A model generated the notes under the pieces. That model did not search any database and was not told the DNA's origin. It worked only from the letters and a program-made list of their open reading frames with translations. From Calothrix sp. NIES-4105 (GTDB lineage Bacteria; Cyanobacteriota; Cyanobacteriia; Cyanobacteriales; Nostocaceae): DNA of 64,000 nt. Both the position numbers and the translations under genes were made by a program. The stretch covers positions 10,469,717 to 10,533,716 of the forward strand of contig NZ_AP018290.1 in assembly GCF_002368415.1 (NCBI RefSeq), given 5' to 3'. Positions 1-8,254 of this stretch are shown here, piece by piece (the stretch's first letter is position 1; each line of letters starts with the position of its first letter).

Positions 1-390
1 TTTCTGGACTTTAACCGAGGTGCAGGTATTCAACATATTGCTTTGGGTTCATCTAACCTACTTGAAACTATTTCCCTATTCCGTTCTCGTAACTTGCGTT
101 TTTTAGTTGTCCCCCCAAGCTACTATTCTCAGCTTGTAACTAGACCCGGTTTCCCCCTTTCTACATCTGAAATTGACGCCCTGACTCAACAAGAAATTTT
201 AGTTGACTGGCGAGAAGATAATCCCGGCGCCTTATTGTTACAAATATTTACCCAACCGATTTTCGGACAACCGACATTTTTCTTTGAATTTATCGAACGT
301 CGTAACCTCGCAAAAGGTTTCGGGGAGGGCAACTTCCGCGCGCTATTTGAAGCTATCGAGCGCGAACAACTTAAACGCGCAACGCAGTAA
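1..390 (+). CDS. hppD: 4-hydroxyphenylpyruvate dioxygenase, C-terminal part (5' end outside window)
   Basis: Frame 1 is open from the first base and ends at TAA 388-390, so the gene begins upstream of the window. The visible 129 residues match the C-terminal half of HPPD. They include GIQHIAL near residue 10, whose His is an iron ligand, then LLQIFTQP, and then FFFEFIERR, whose Glu is the third iron ligand. They finish with GFGEGNFRALFEAIE, the closing helix that covers the active site. The enzyme converts 4-hydroxyphenylpyruvate to homogentisate, the first committed step to tocopherol and plastoquinone-like quinones or to tyrosine breakdown. No frameshift is seen. Confidence 0.93.
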   Translation, partial: FLDFNRGAGIQHIALGSSNLLETISLFRSRNLRFLVVPPSYYSQLVTRPGFPLSTSEIDALTQQEILVDWREDNPGALLLQIFTQPIFGQPTFFFEFIERRNLAKGFGEGNFRALFEAIEREQLKRATQ

Positions 391-406
391 CTGTATTAAA
401 CGTTAA

Positions 407-434
407 ATTCCCGATTATCCGAGAAATCGGGAAT
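407..434 (+). terminator. hairpin after hppD
   Basis: Inverted repeat ATTCCCGATT / AATCGGGAAT with an 8-base spacer, 17 bases after the hppD stop and followed by an A-rich run. A near copy of the same stem lies at 3852-3882, so it is also a dispersed hairpin. Confidence 0.55.
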
Positions 435-564
435 CAAAAAATATTACATTAGTTTTTCCGATACTTTTCATAAGTTATACAAAACCCAATATGGGAACAA
501 GGCAGTTCCAACTAGAGTAATCTGGTAATAAATTGTTACGTTTAATAAAGAGCCACTACATAAA

Positions 565-1275
565 ATGTTAAGAATATTTACAGACTTTGATGGTCCGATT
601 GTTGATGTATCCGAGCGTTACTACCGTGTATATGAGTATTGCTTAAAACAAATAGGGACGCAGTATGCAAACCAAAAAATCCACTTTCTACCGAAAGAGA
701 AATTTTGGCTCATGAAGCGTGACCGTGTTTCTGAGCAGCAAATTGGTATGATTTCAGGACTAAATAAAGAGCAAGCAGTTGAGTTTGCGAACTTACGCAA
801 AAAAACAGTACATACTCAGCCTTACTTTGAATATGACAGCTTGGCGCCAGGAGCAGTTGAGGCACTAACGAGACTTAAAAAACAAAATATAGATTTAGCG
901 GTAATGACGATGCGACGAGTGAGCGAACTAGACTTTGCCTTTGCACAGCATAACTTAGGCAGGTTTTTTCCAGAAAACCGCTGCTATTGTCTCAGCAACG
1001 ACTATATTAAAACCCGTGATGTCGATGATAAACCTTTACTAATGCAGCGTGCGTTAGAAGAATTACCCAGAGCCACAGATACATGGATGATAGGAGACAC
1101 AGAAGCTGATATTGCGGCAGCAAAAAAACACGGGATTAAAGTTATAGCTGTAGAATGCGGTATTCGCAGTCGTACTCAGCTAGAAAGTTTTCAACCAGAT
1201 TTAATTGTCAAAGATTTGAGTGCTGCCATTGATGTTGTACTCGAAAACTCCAAATCACTAGCGCTTAGTTACTAG
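565..1275 (+). CDS. HAD-superfamily hydrolase (phosphoglycolate phosphatase-like)
   Basis: 236 residues. Motif I, DFDGPIVD at residues 8-15, gives the nucleophile and acid Asp pair. A helical cap follows (about residues 20-90). Motif II is the Thr in VMTMRR near 115, a Lys precedes WMIGDTEADIAAAKKHG (motifs III/IV, about 176-192), and GIRSRTQLESFQPDLIV closes the fold. This is subfamily I HAD with an alpha cap, as in Gph/PGP-type phosphatases. The substrate cannot be told from sequence. It is a single gene with a TAAAGAG ribosome-binding-like sequence about 14 bases upstream of the ATG. Its end lies directly against the palindromic repeats at 1279. Confidence 0.8.
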   Translation: MLRIFTDFDGPIVDVSERYYRVYEYCLKQIGTQYANQKIHFLPKEKFWLMKRDRVSEQQIGMISGLNKEQAVEFANLRKKTVHTQPYFEYDSLAPGAVEALTRLKKQNIDLAVMTMRRVSELDFAFAQHNLGRFFPENRCYCLSNDYIKTRDVDDKPLLMQRALEELPRATDTWMIGDTEADIAAAKKHGIKVIAVECGIRSRTQLESFQPDLIVKDLSAAIDVVLENSKSLALSY

Positions 1276-1278
1276 TAG

Positions 1279-1339
1279 GGTGCGTGAAAGCTATTACAAT
1301 CCAACAATGTAACGCAAGATTAAAGTGCTTTCACGCACC
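1279..1339. repeat. palindromic element with GGTGCGTGAA(A/G)GC ends
   Basis: About 61 bp bounded by GGTGCGTGAAAGC (1279-1291) and its exact complement GCTTTCACGCACC (1327-1339). Related copies occur at 1390-1452, 1519-1580 and 51819-51878. It sits 4 bp after the stop of the HAD gene, so it may also act as a bidirectional terminator. Confidence 0.7.
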
Positions 1340-1351
1340 ATCTTAATAATT

Positions 1352-1609
1352 GTAACGCTGGCGCCATCTTGGGTATCATTTTCTTGTGAGGTGCATGAAG
1401 GCTACGCTTATTACTCGTTTGTGTGAGAATTGTTGGTAGCCTTCACACACCCTACCGAAGAAAGCTATTAATTAACTACAGTAACGCTGGCGCCATCTTG
1501 GGTATCATTTTCTTGTGAGGTGCGTGAAGGCTACGCTTATTACTCGTTTGTGTGAGAATTGTTGGTAGCCTTCACACACCCTACCGAAGAAAGCTGTTAA
1601 TTAACCACA
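1352..1609. repeat. tandem duplication, two 129-bp units
   Basis: Unit 1 is 1352-1480 and unit 2 is 1481-1609. They differ at only three positions (A/G, A/G and T/C). Each unit contains one palindromic element (1390-1452; 1519-1580). Unit 2 ends inside the last codons of the minus-strand J-domain gene, so unit 1 carries a detached copy of that gene's 3' end. The near identity points to a recent duplication. Confidence 0.9.
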
Positions 1610-2207
1610 GTAGGATAAAAGTCAATACTGTGGAAAATTGGTCTGAGTTCTTAATGCCGAGCATAAAAATCTGCGGTATTAGTGCGCCAGCTATTAGTCC
1701 TCCACCAATCAAACCAATTATCAATCCAGCAAAAGTCCACAATACTGCCCTGCCAAGTCGATTTTCTTTGCGGTTCAAAAAGTAAACGCTAACACCGACA
1801 CCTAATATGAGCGACAGTGGTAGGACTTGGGCGCCTGTTTGGTAAAAGATACAAATTGCGCTCAAACCTAAATACCAAACCAAAGGTAAAACTACATCCC
1901 CTGGAGTTGGCTTATCGAGTATTCGACTTAGCCATGCTGGAGACTGGTCACGCTTCGGTAAACTTTCCTGCTCTGGCGCCTGCTCTCGACGCTCTGGGTA
2001 GCGAATACGTTCGGGCACCTTGATTTTACCTTCTTGGCGCATCCGCAAGCGGTCCATTAAAACAGCATCATAGGCAGCTTCGACTAACTCTACACGCTTA
2101 ATGTCGCCTTTACACTGTTCCAAAAGGCGGCTACGCGCGTTTTGTATATCCTCGAAGGTTGCATCTTCTGATACCCCAAGTTTTTCGTAGGGATTTTGGT
2201 CGCTCAT
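1581..2207 (-). CDS. J-domain-like / CPP1-like membrane protein
   Basis: 208 residues. The N-terminus (NPYEKLGVSEDATFEDIQNAR) is a degenerate J-like domain lacking HPD, as in the CPP1/DUF3353 family of cyanobacteria and plastids. A charged linker (about 70-100) follows, then roughly four hydrophobic segments (about 107-205) predicted to span the membrane. CPP1 in plants is a chaperone involved in protochlorophyllide oxidoreductase stability and plastid import; the same role here would be inference. Its last nine codons lie within the 129-bp repeat, so the end of the protein has been touched by the duplication. Start ATG at 2205-2207. Confidence 0.75.
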   Translation of the reverse strand: MSDQNPYEKLGVSEDATFEDIQNARSRLLEQCKGDIKRVELVEAAYDAVLMDRLRMRQEGKIKVPERIRYPERREQAPEQESLPKRDQSPAWLSRILDKPTPGDVVLPLVWYLGLSAICIFYQTGAQVLPLSLILGVGVSVYFLNRKENRLGRAVLWTFAGLIIGLIGGGLIAGALIPQIFMLGIKNSDQFSTVLTFILLWLINSFLR

Positions 2208-2962
2208 GAGAGTTAATTATAATAGCCTCTGTACTAGGCGTGCTTAATGTTAAAAACAAACAAATTCAAGGAAATTTACGGTTGTTATCCGTCGAAACTA
2301 GCTGACGCTGTTTTTCAAGTTTAAACTAGGTTTCGCTTTAATATATATACTCTAACTGGATAGTAGCACGAGTTTTTTATCAAAAGGCTGGTAATTTTAA
2401 CTATAGTTACTTTAACATATTGCAATAACTCAGTGTATCCCCCCATGCCGCTATTGGGTAGTAAGCTCTACTCTAGAATTTAAGTTTATATTGGTTAAAC
2501 AGTACCGTATACCATATGTTACAGCTTTTTTTTCCGATTTGGTTACTTACAGCACCGTAAATTTTGCTTTAATTAGTAAGCGTCATAATTATTTATGGTG
2601 ATAAGCTAACTATTGTTTTAGAATCTAGGCGAATTTAATTACATGGTAACTAGGATAACGAAAGTATCATAGAGTACTATGAAGATACCGTTAAGATTTA
2701 ATGCATCTACTAGGTAATTACAATTTAGAGCCAAAACTGCATAAATACTTGGATGGAATTTTTGTATCACTTGTATTACCAATTTGAGCTTCTAGGTTCT
2801 AATTCCCCGCAATCCTGATTACACTGTATGAGGTGTAAAACATCGCTTTCGGTGTGAATCGCGCCTTGTAGATTGCTATTGCTCACATCCCGAAGCGCTT
2901 TATAACCCTCGCGCCCTGTGACAAGCACGCACATTTAATCCTATAAATTATTGTAAGAAGAG
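2208..2962. other. long intergenic region upstream of the response regulator
   Basis: 755 AT-rich bases between two divergent genes with no convincing open frame. It holds one perfect NtcA-type palindrome at 2664-2677 (listed separately). Nothing else was recognised. Confidence 0.5.
2664..2677. promoter_or_regulatory. candidate NtcA site GTA-N8-TAC
   Basis: GTATCATAGAGTAC fits the NtcA consensus exactly and lies about 286 bp upstream of the response regulator start. No well-placed TAN3T box at the usual 20-24 base distance was found, which weakens the call. Confidence 0.3.
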
Positions 2963-3688
2963 ATGGTCATGGCTCCTGCCAAGATTCTTGTTGTCGATGA
3001 CGACCCTGCGGTTCGTAACCTAATCCAACGCTTTCTCAGCAAGCAAAGCTACCAAGTTGAAGCTGCCGAAGACGGCAAGTCAGCTCTGGCATTGTTTGAG
3101 CAGTTTAACCCTGATTTGGTGATTTTAGATGTGAATCTACCAGATGTCATCGGGTTTAACCTCTGTCAAGAGATGCAAAGCCGCAATGGTGTTTTTGTAT
3201 TAATGCTAACTAGCCGCGCTGATGAAGCCGATAAAATTCGCGGTTTCTCAAAAGGCGCCGACGACTACTTGACCAAGCCATTTGGTTTGGGAGAGTTGGA
3301 AGTTCGAGTCGCTGCTATTTTAAAACGCCAGCGAGTAGTTACCACAGCCGAACAAAAACGCCTGGTATTTGAGAAGCTAATGATTGACCCTGTGCGGCGT
3401 GAGGTAACATTAAACAGCCAACCTGTGCTGTTAACTGCCTTAGAATTTGATTTATTGCATTTTCTTGCAAGTCACCCCGGTCGTGTTTGGCGCCGAGCCG
3501 AACTGATTCAGGAGGTATGGGACTATGAATATGTTGGCGACCAACGAGTCGTTGACGTTCATATTGGTCAAATTCGCAAAAAAATTGAAGCTGATGCTAG
3601 TCAACCAGCTTTAATTCAAACCGTTCGCGGTGTTGGATATAAATTTGAATGTCCAACTCATCCACAAGAGCAAAAAGCTGTAATTTGA
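2963..3688 (+). CDS. OmpR/PhoB-family response regulator
   Basis: 241 residues. Receiver domain: acidic pocket VDDDP (about 11-15), phospho-acceptor Asp in VILDVNLPD (near 56), Thr in MLTSRAD and Lys in LTKPF. A winged-helix effector domain follows (about 130-232), with LTALEFDLLHFLASHPGRVWRRAEL and DQRVVDVHIGQIRKKI as the recognition helix region. It binds DNA as a dimer after phosphorylation; no histidine kinase lies next to it. It is not RpaA or RpaB by sequence. The long leader with an NtcA-like site makes the nitrogen regulator NrrA (Rre37 type) a possibility, but this is inference. A second in-frame ATG at 2969 could be the true start. Confidence 0.88.
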   Translation: MVMAPAKILVVDDDPAVRNLIQRFLSKQSYQVEAAEDGKSALALFEQFNPDLVILDVNLPDVIGFNLCQEMQSRNGVFVLMLTSRADEADKIRGFSKGADDYLTKPFGLGELEVRVAAILKRQRVVTTAEQKRLVFEKLMIDPVRREVTLNSQPVLLTALEFDLLHFLASHPGRVWRRAELIQEVWDYEYVGDQRVVDVHIGQIRKKIEADASQPALIQTVRGVGYKFECPTHPQEQKAVI

Positions 3689-3851
3689 AAAGCTAAAAAA
3701 AGTTTTTTATCTGCACAATTGGATTTAAACCGCCCGAATAGTCAATCCTTATAAAGTATTAAGCAGCATGATTAAGGCTGCTTAATCACCTTAAAAATTC
3801 AGTTCAAAACGCTTGTTTCAAAAATATCAATCATTACTCCGTGATTATTTA

Positions 3852-3882
3852 GATTCCCGACTTCTTTAAGAAATCGGGAATC
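3852..3882. terminator. bidirectional hairpin between convergent genes
   Basis: GATTCCCGA / TCGGGAATC stem with a 13-base loop, followed by a further half-copy CGTCGGGAATCT. It sits between the converging response regulator and DUF2811 genes. Confidence 0.5.
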
Positions 3883-3902
3883 TTTACGTCGGGAATCTCT
3901 AT

Positions 3903-4121
3903 TTATTTAACTTTGAGTTTTGCGTCTGAGTGATGGAACAGCGTTTCAAGGTAAACGCGCGCAGCACGACGGTCATGAGTACCATTTTGGAGCAAGAACA
4001 ACGACAAAGCCGCTGTCAGCACTCGATTTTCGTCCCAATCAGGATGAGTCTCCAAGTAGGTTTTGAGGGATTCGTGGAGCGTATCGGGAATTTCAGTGGA
4101 TATGCTAACTGTTGCGTTCAT
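3903..4121 (-). CDS. DUF2811-type small protein
   Basis: 72 residues from ATG at 4119-4121, preceded by GGAG about ten bases upstream; a longer frame from TTG 4151 lacks a good site. The sequence begins NATVSISTEIPDTLHESLK and continues with ETHPDWDENRVLTAALSLFLLQNG, a pattern I recognise as the cyanobacterial DUF2811 family. Its beta strand plus two helices resemble ribbon-helix-helix proteins. Function unknown; DNA binding is only a guess from the fold resemblance. Confidence 0.65.
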   Translation of the reverse strand: MNATVSISTEIPDTLHESLKTYLETHPDWDENRVLTAALSLFLLQNGTHDRRAARVYLETLFHHSDAKLKVK

Positions 4122-4501
4122 GCGTTGGAATCTCCGTATCTCGTCCGTCAATCTGTTAATAGCCTGTTTAAAAATAGCAAGCCGAATAATTGTGCGCTAA
4201 GAGGGGGTGGGTTTGTCAATGCTGCGAAATGTTACAAGATAATTCATAAAGAATAAATATTTACGTAATAATCAGTGTTTGAAGCTTCAAAACTTTACTT
4301 TTATTTACAATAACTCAGTATCATATGTAAAAGAGTGGCTAGCGCAAACAATCCACAAGCAACTACAAACAGTCGATTCAATCGTGAAATAGCTGTGGAA
4401 AACTGTGGCTTACCTGTGGAAAACTTGTGGAATAGGTGAGGATTACAGAAAGTAAATGATAAGAATTACAAAAACGTAAATTTTAATTAACGTCTTTAAG
4501 T
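4122..4501. other. intergenic region with DnaA-box-like cluster
   Basis: 380 AT-rich bases between divergent genes. Apart from the 9-mers at 4349-4434 no gene was found in it. Confidence 0.5.
4349..4434. other. cluster of DnaA-box-like 9-mers
   Basis: Within 86 bp there are two exact copies of TTTTCCACA on the minus strand (4394-4402, 4415-4423), one TATTCCACA (4426-4434) and one plus-strand CAATCCACA (4349-4357). TTTTCCACA is the DnaA box form described for cyanobacteria. No dnaA or dnaN is adjacent, so this may be a DnaA titration or regulatory site rather than an origin. Confidence 0.4.
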
Positions 4502-5755
4502 ATGAAATTACTACGTAAGCCAAGCTTTCCGAAGTGGCTATCCGCGATTCATCCTCAGGTATGGATTTTAGCCATTGGTCGCTTCTTGTCGGAGATCGGA
4601 ACCGGATTTACTTTGTTTTTTGCCCCAATATTCTTCGTTAATCAAGTTGGTTTAAGCGCTACCCAAGTTGGTTTTGCTTTAGGTAGTGGTTCAGTAGCAG
4701 GGGTTTTTGGCAGAATATTAGGTGGTTCGCTTACAGACTCTCCTCAATACGGGCGCCGACGTACATTACTACTATCTACAGCAATTGCATCAATAGGTTC
4801 TTTAGTACTGTCATTAACTCATGATTTTAATACGTTGATAGCTGGGAATTTAATTTATGGATTTGCAATAGGGTTGTATTGGCCATCAACAGAAGCAGTT
4901 GTTGCCGACTTAACGGTAAAAAGTACGCGGCGCCTATCGTTTGCGATTACCCGGTTAGCAGATAATCTGGGAATGGGAATGGGAATTGTTTTAGCAGGAA
5001 TTATAATCGGGACAACAAATAATTACCGTTTATTGTTTACAGCTGATGCTATCTCATTTCTAGTATTCTTCGTGGTTATCTGGATTGCGATTAGTGAAAC
5101 ATTAGTAGTCGAAGATAGAAAACCAGAAAAAAGGGAATATTTACGTGCTTGGATAGCAGCGCTGCAAAATCGCAAGCTTCGTATATTTGTTGTGGTGAAT
5201 ATTGTTTTTACAACTTATATATCTCAACTTCACAGCATTTTACCATTATATTTTAAGAATTACGTCAATACTACTGGCGGCAAAAGCATATTTAGCGAGA
5301 CTGATATTAGCGCCTTATTTGCTTGCCATTTAGTCGTGGCAATTTTGGCTCAGTTGCCAGTTGCCCGCATTTTAAATCGTTTTTCCCATACGCAAGCTTT
5401 GACTGTCAGCGCTTTAGTTTGGGCAGTTGGCTTTGGTTTAGTTTGGCAAACAGGCACCTCGGCATCAAAGGAAATTGCAATTATAGCTTTAGGTGTGTTT
5501 GCTATCGCAATTGTTTCGTATACACCATACGCAGTAGCGTTAGTAAGTGATTTGGCGCCTCCCTCACAACGTGGAGTATATCTATCAATTAACTCACTTT
5601 GCTGGGCTTGTGGATATTTTATTGGCCCCTCTTTGGGCGGTTGGGTATTAGACGCTGGTATCGTAAACACTTACTGGATTTGTTTAGCAGCTAGTGTAGT
5701 CGTTACGATTATGATTTTGCAATATCTTCAAACAGTGCTGAGTAGAAAGTGCTGA
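4502..5755 (+). CDS. MFS transporter
   Basis: 417 residues with about twelve hydrophobic segments. The loop between helices 2 and 3 carries the MFS motif A variant GRILGGSLTDSPQYGRRRTLL (about 77-97), and a central hydrophilic loop lies at about 200-215. It is an inner-membrane secondary transporter, possibly a multidrug or metabolite exporter; the substrate is unknown. The C-terminus (VLSRKC) is read from a heptamer repeat (GTGCTGAGT...GTGCTGA) that covers the stop codon, so the end of the protein appears to have been replaced by repeat sequence. No clear Shine-Dalgarno sequence precedes the ATG. Confidence 0.85.
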   Translation: MKLLRKPSFPKWLSAIHPQVWILAIGRFLSEIGTGFTLFFAPIFFVNQVGLSATQVGFALGSGSVAGVFGRILGGSLTDSPQYGRRRTLLLSTAIASIGSLVLSLTHDFNTLIAGNLIYGFAIGLYWPSTEAVVADLTVKSTRRLSFAITRLADNLGMGMGIVLAGIIIGTTNNYRLLFTADAISFLVFFVVIWIAISETLVVEDRKPEKREYLRAWIAALQNRKLRIFVVVNIVFTTYISQLHSILPLYFKNYVNTTGGKSIFSETDISALFACHLVVAILAQLPVARILNRFSHTQALTVSALVWAVGFGLVWQTGTSASKEIAIIALGVFAIAIVSYTPYAVALVSDLAPPSQRGVYLSINSLCWACGYFIGPSLGGWVLDAGIVNTYWICLAASVVVTIMILQYLQTVLSRKC

Positions 5756-5803
5756 GTGCTGAGTTTAAGTTTACACTCAGCACTCAGAACTCAGCACTCA
5801 GAA
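5734..5803. repeat. heptamer repeat GAGTGCT / AGCACTC hairpin
   Basis: Units of seven bases (GAGTGCT, GAGTTTA and variants) in the plus sense are followed by the complement (ACTCAGC units), giving a long hairpin. It overlaps the last codons of the MFS gene. Other arrays of this family are at 32391, 45830, 56946, 60254 and 61141. Confidence 0.85.
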
Positions 5804-6062
5804 CTAAATAATAACCATAAGATTTGCAAATCAAGATTTTATCAATTGTTGGTGAAAATACGATTTACTATATTAGATACACTTGAAGTAACAACGTTTA
5901 GATTCTTCAGGTAGTTTCTATATCAGAAATATCATTTTTTTGCAAGGTTTTATTTGTCAAAAATGATATTAATTCTAATTAAATATTCTTTGGCTATTAG
6001 GTGCGTGTAAGTTAATTTTGCTATTGAGCAAACGTGCGTTAAATAAAGTGTGAGGAGTAACA

Positions 6063-8012
6063 ATGAAAAAATATCTATTAGCTTCTGCTGGTGGAGCTAG
6101 CTTTTTATGTCTTCTAGCTAGCTCAATTTGTGTAAAAGCGGCGCCTGTAAACCCAATGGTGCCAGACTTGCAAGAAAAATCAGAACTTAAGATTAACAAC
6201 AGTAATGCCTATAATGTTAAAAATGTCAATATTTTTGACATAAAAGTAAATAATGAGAATCCGGATTGGAATAATATACAAAATCTGTTAGACAGCGATA
6301 AGCAAATTCCATTCACAGCCGACAAACAAAAAGATAGCAAAAAGGTTGCTCAAAAAAAGACAGAAAATCTGAATGGGGCAAACTCAAATCAACCTAGTTT
6401 AAACGAAACTACAACAGAATCTGGAGAAGCCGATCAAGTCACTTCAGTTTCGCAGCTAAGTGACGTACAGCCAACAGATTGGGCATTTCAGGCTTTGCAG
6501 TCATTAGTAGAACGCTATGGATGTATCGCTGGTTATCCTAACGGCACTTATCGAGGCAACCGCGCGATGACTCGTTATGAGTTTGCGGCAGGTTTGAATG
6601 CTTGTTTGGAACGTGTGAATGAACTCATTGCCACTGCAACAAATGATTTAGTACGTAAACAAGATTTAGAAACGCTTCGTAGGCTCCAAGAAGAGTTCTC
6701 TACTGAACTAGCAACATTAAGAGGTCGAGTAGATGCTGTCGAAGCTAAAACAGCAGAACTTGAAGCTAATCAATTCTCGACAACAACCAAGTTACAGGGC
6801 GAAGCAATTTTTGCTGGTATAGGAGCTACAGGTGGGGCGCCTGGTCGTTCTGACCCGAATATTATCTTGGTAGACCGAATTCGTTTAAATCTCAATACAA
6901 GTTTTACAGGAAAAGATTTACTTATTACAGGTCTACAAGCGCATAATTTCTTGGGTGGTGTAACTGGTAGTGGTAGTCTTCAAGAATCATTAGGACTTGC
7001 TTCTCCTTTACTGAGTGCTTCGAGTGCGCGGACAAGCTTTGAACCTCAGTTCCCTGGTCTTGACGTAAAAACTTTATCGGCAAGAGGCGCCAACAGTGTG
7101 GAACTGTACAAACTACTATATATATTCCCTGTTGCCAACAAGTTAACTTTATTTGCAGGAACAGGAGCAGAAGTATCCGACGCATTCCCAGCCATCTTGC
7201 CGTTTTATGGAGAAGGGCAAGAATCAATATCGCGCTTTGGTAATTTAAACCCAGTAGTGCGCGTTTCTGGTGGTACTTCTGGAGTTGGTTTAGCATCAGC
7301 AGCAGGTTTTATCTTCAATCTTTCCGACAGCATTGACTTACGTGCGTTGTATGGTAGCGTCAATGCGAATCTTCCCGCAAATGCTCCAGATATCTTACCA
7401 GGTGTTTCAAATACTCCTTTAGGTTCAGGGGTATTTGGTGGTAGTTCGGTTGTAGCAGCACAACTTACCCTAAAACCAAGTAAATCTATAGATATTGGTT
7501 TGAACTACGCCAACAGTTATCATGAAATAAATATTCTTGGCACAGGCTTGACAAGTAGTGATATTGGTGCATTGTCAGGTGTCAACTTAGGAATTCCAGT
7601 CAAACTTAATTCAGTCGGTGGCAGCGTCAACTTCCGCTTTAGTGACAAGTTATCACTAGCAGGATACGGCGCCGCGATATTTGTAGATGACTCTTCTGGT
7701 CGTGTAAATGCATCTAGCACCTTTACGAGTTGGATGGCTGGTTTGCACTTCAAGGATATAATTGGTAAAGGCAACACTGCTGGTATCCTCTTCGGTCAAC
7801 CCTTATATCGTACAGATGCTTCGGGCGCCGCAAATCTTGCTGACCCAGGTGTAAGACGCACGACACCTTACCATTTAGAGGGTTACTTCAAATTTAGAGT
7901 CAACGATAACATTAGTATTACCCCTGGCGCCTTCGTTCTTTTCAACCCCGAAGGAGACAGCAGAAACGACACAACCACAGTAGGCGTACTAAGAACCACA
8001 TTCACCTTCTAG
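6063..8012 (+). CDS. iron-uptake porin, SLH domain + OprB-like barrel
   Basis: 649 residues. A signal peptide (about 1-26, ends VKAAP) is followed by a low-complexity Asn/Lys-rich stretch to about 130. One SLH domain (about 132-185: DVQPTDWAFQALQSLVERYG, GYPNGTYRGNRAMTRYEFA) attaches to the peptidoglycan-linked polymer. A coiled coil comes next (about 195-240: LRRLQEEFSTELATLRGRVDAVEAKTAELEANQF), then a beta-barrel OprB-type domain ending in the aromatic FTF typical of outer membrane proteins. This is the standard cyanobacterial major porin layout (SomA/Slr1841 family), used for inorganic ions including iron. SD-like GAGGAG is four bases upstream of the ATG. Confidence 0.9.
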   Translation: MKKYLLASAGGASFLCLLASSICVKAAPVNPMVPDLQEKSELKINNSNAYNVKNVNIFDIKVNNENPDWNNIQNLLDSDKQIPFTADKQKDSKKVAQKKTENLNGANSNQPSLNETTTESGEADQVTSVSQLSDVQPTDWAFQALQSLVERYGCIAGYPNGTYRGNRAMTRYEFAAGLNACLERVNELIATATNDLVRKQDLETLRRLQEEFSTELATLRGRVDAVEAKTAELEANQFSTTTKLQGEAIFAGIGATGGAPGRSDPNIILVDRIRLNLNTSFTGKDLLITGLQAHNFLGGVTGSGSLQESLGLASPLLSASSARTSFEPQFPGLDVKTLSARGANSVELYKLLYIFPVANKLTLFAGTGAEVSDAFPAILPFYGEGQESISRFGNLNPVVRVSGGTSGVGLASAAGFIFNLSDSIDLRALYGSVNANLPANAPDILPGVSNTPLGSGVFGGSSVVAAQLTLKPSKSIDIGLNYANSYHEINILGTGLTSSDIGALSGVNLGIPVKLNSVGGSVNFRFSDKLSLAGYGAAIFVDDSSGRVNASSTFTSWMAGLHFKDIIGKGNTAGILFGQPLYRTDASGAANLADPGVRRTTPYHLEGYFKFRVNDNISITPGAFVLFNPEGDSRNDTTTVGVLRTTFTF

Positions 8013-8043
8013 CAGAAATGCCACTATCTTGTGGACTTGTGGA

Positions 8044-8061
8044 GCGGGCGTCCCCGCCCGC
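8044..8061 (+). terminator. GC-rich hairpin after porin gene
   Basis: GCGGGCG / CGCCCGC with a four-base loop, 31 bases after the porin stop. No U-run follows. Similar GTGGA-CGGGCATCC motifs appear near 32483 and 47161, so it may be a dispersed repeat. Confidence 0.45.
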
Positions 8062-8254
8062 CCCTGTATAACATCCACCCCCAACAATCATTTATCCTTA
8101 ACCAAATATTAAAAATTATGTAATCTGGGCGCCACAACATACCCTACTAGCTAAAATCGCTACATATTTATTCAATCAAACAACGCTATTCTATGAAATA
8201 TCTAAGCAGCGTGTATGTATGCACACTGCAAAAGCGCGTGAATAGCTTTTAGAA

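Noticed and set aside
1817..2023. Plus-strand frame opposite the CPP1-like gene
   Set aside because: Shadow of the real minus-strand gene with unlikely composition.
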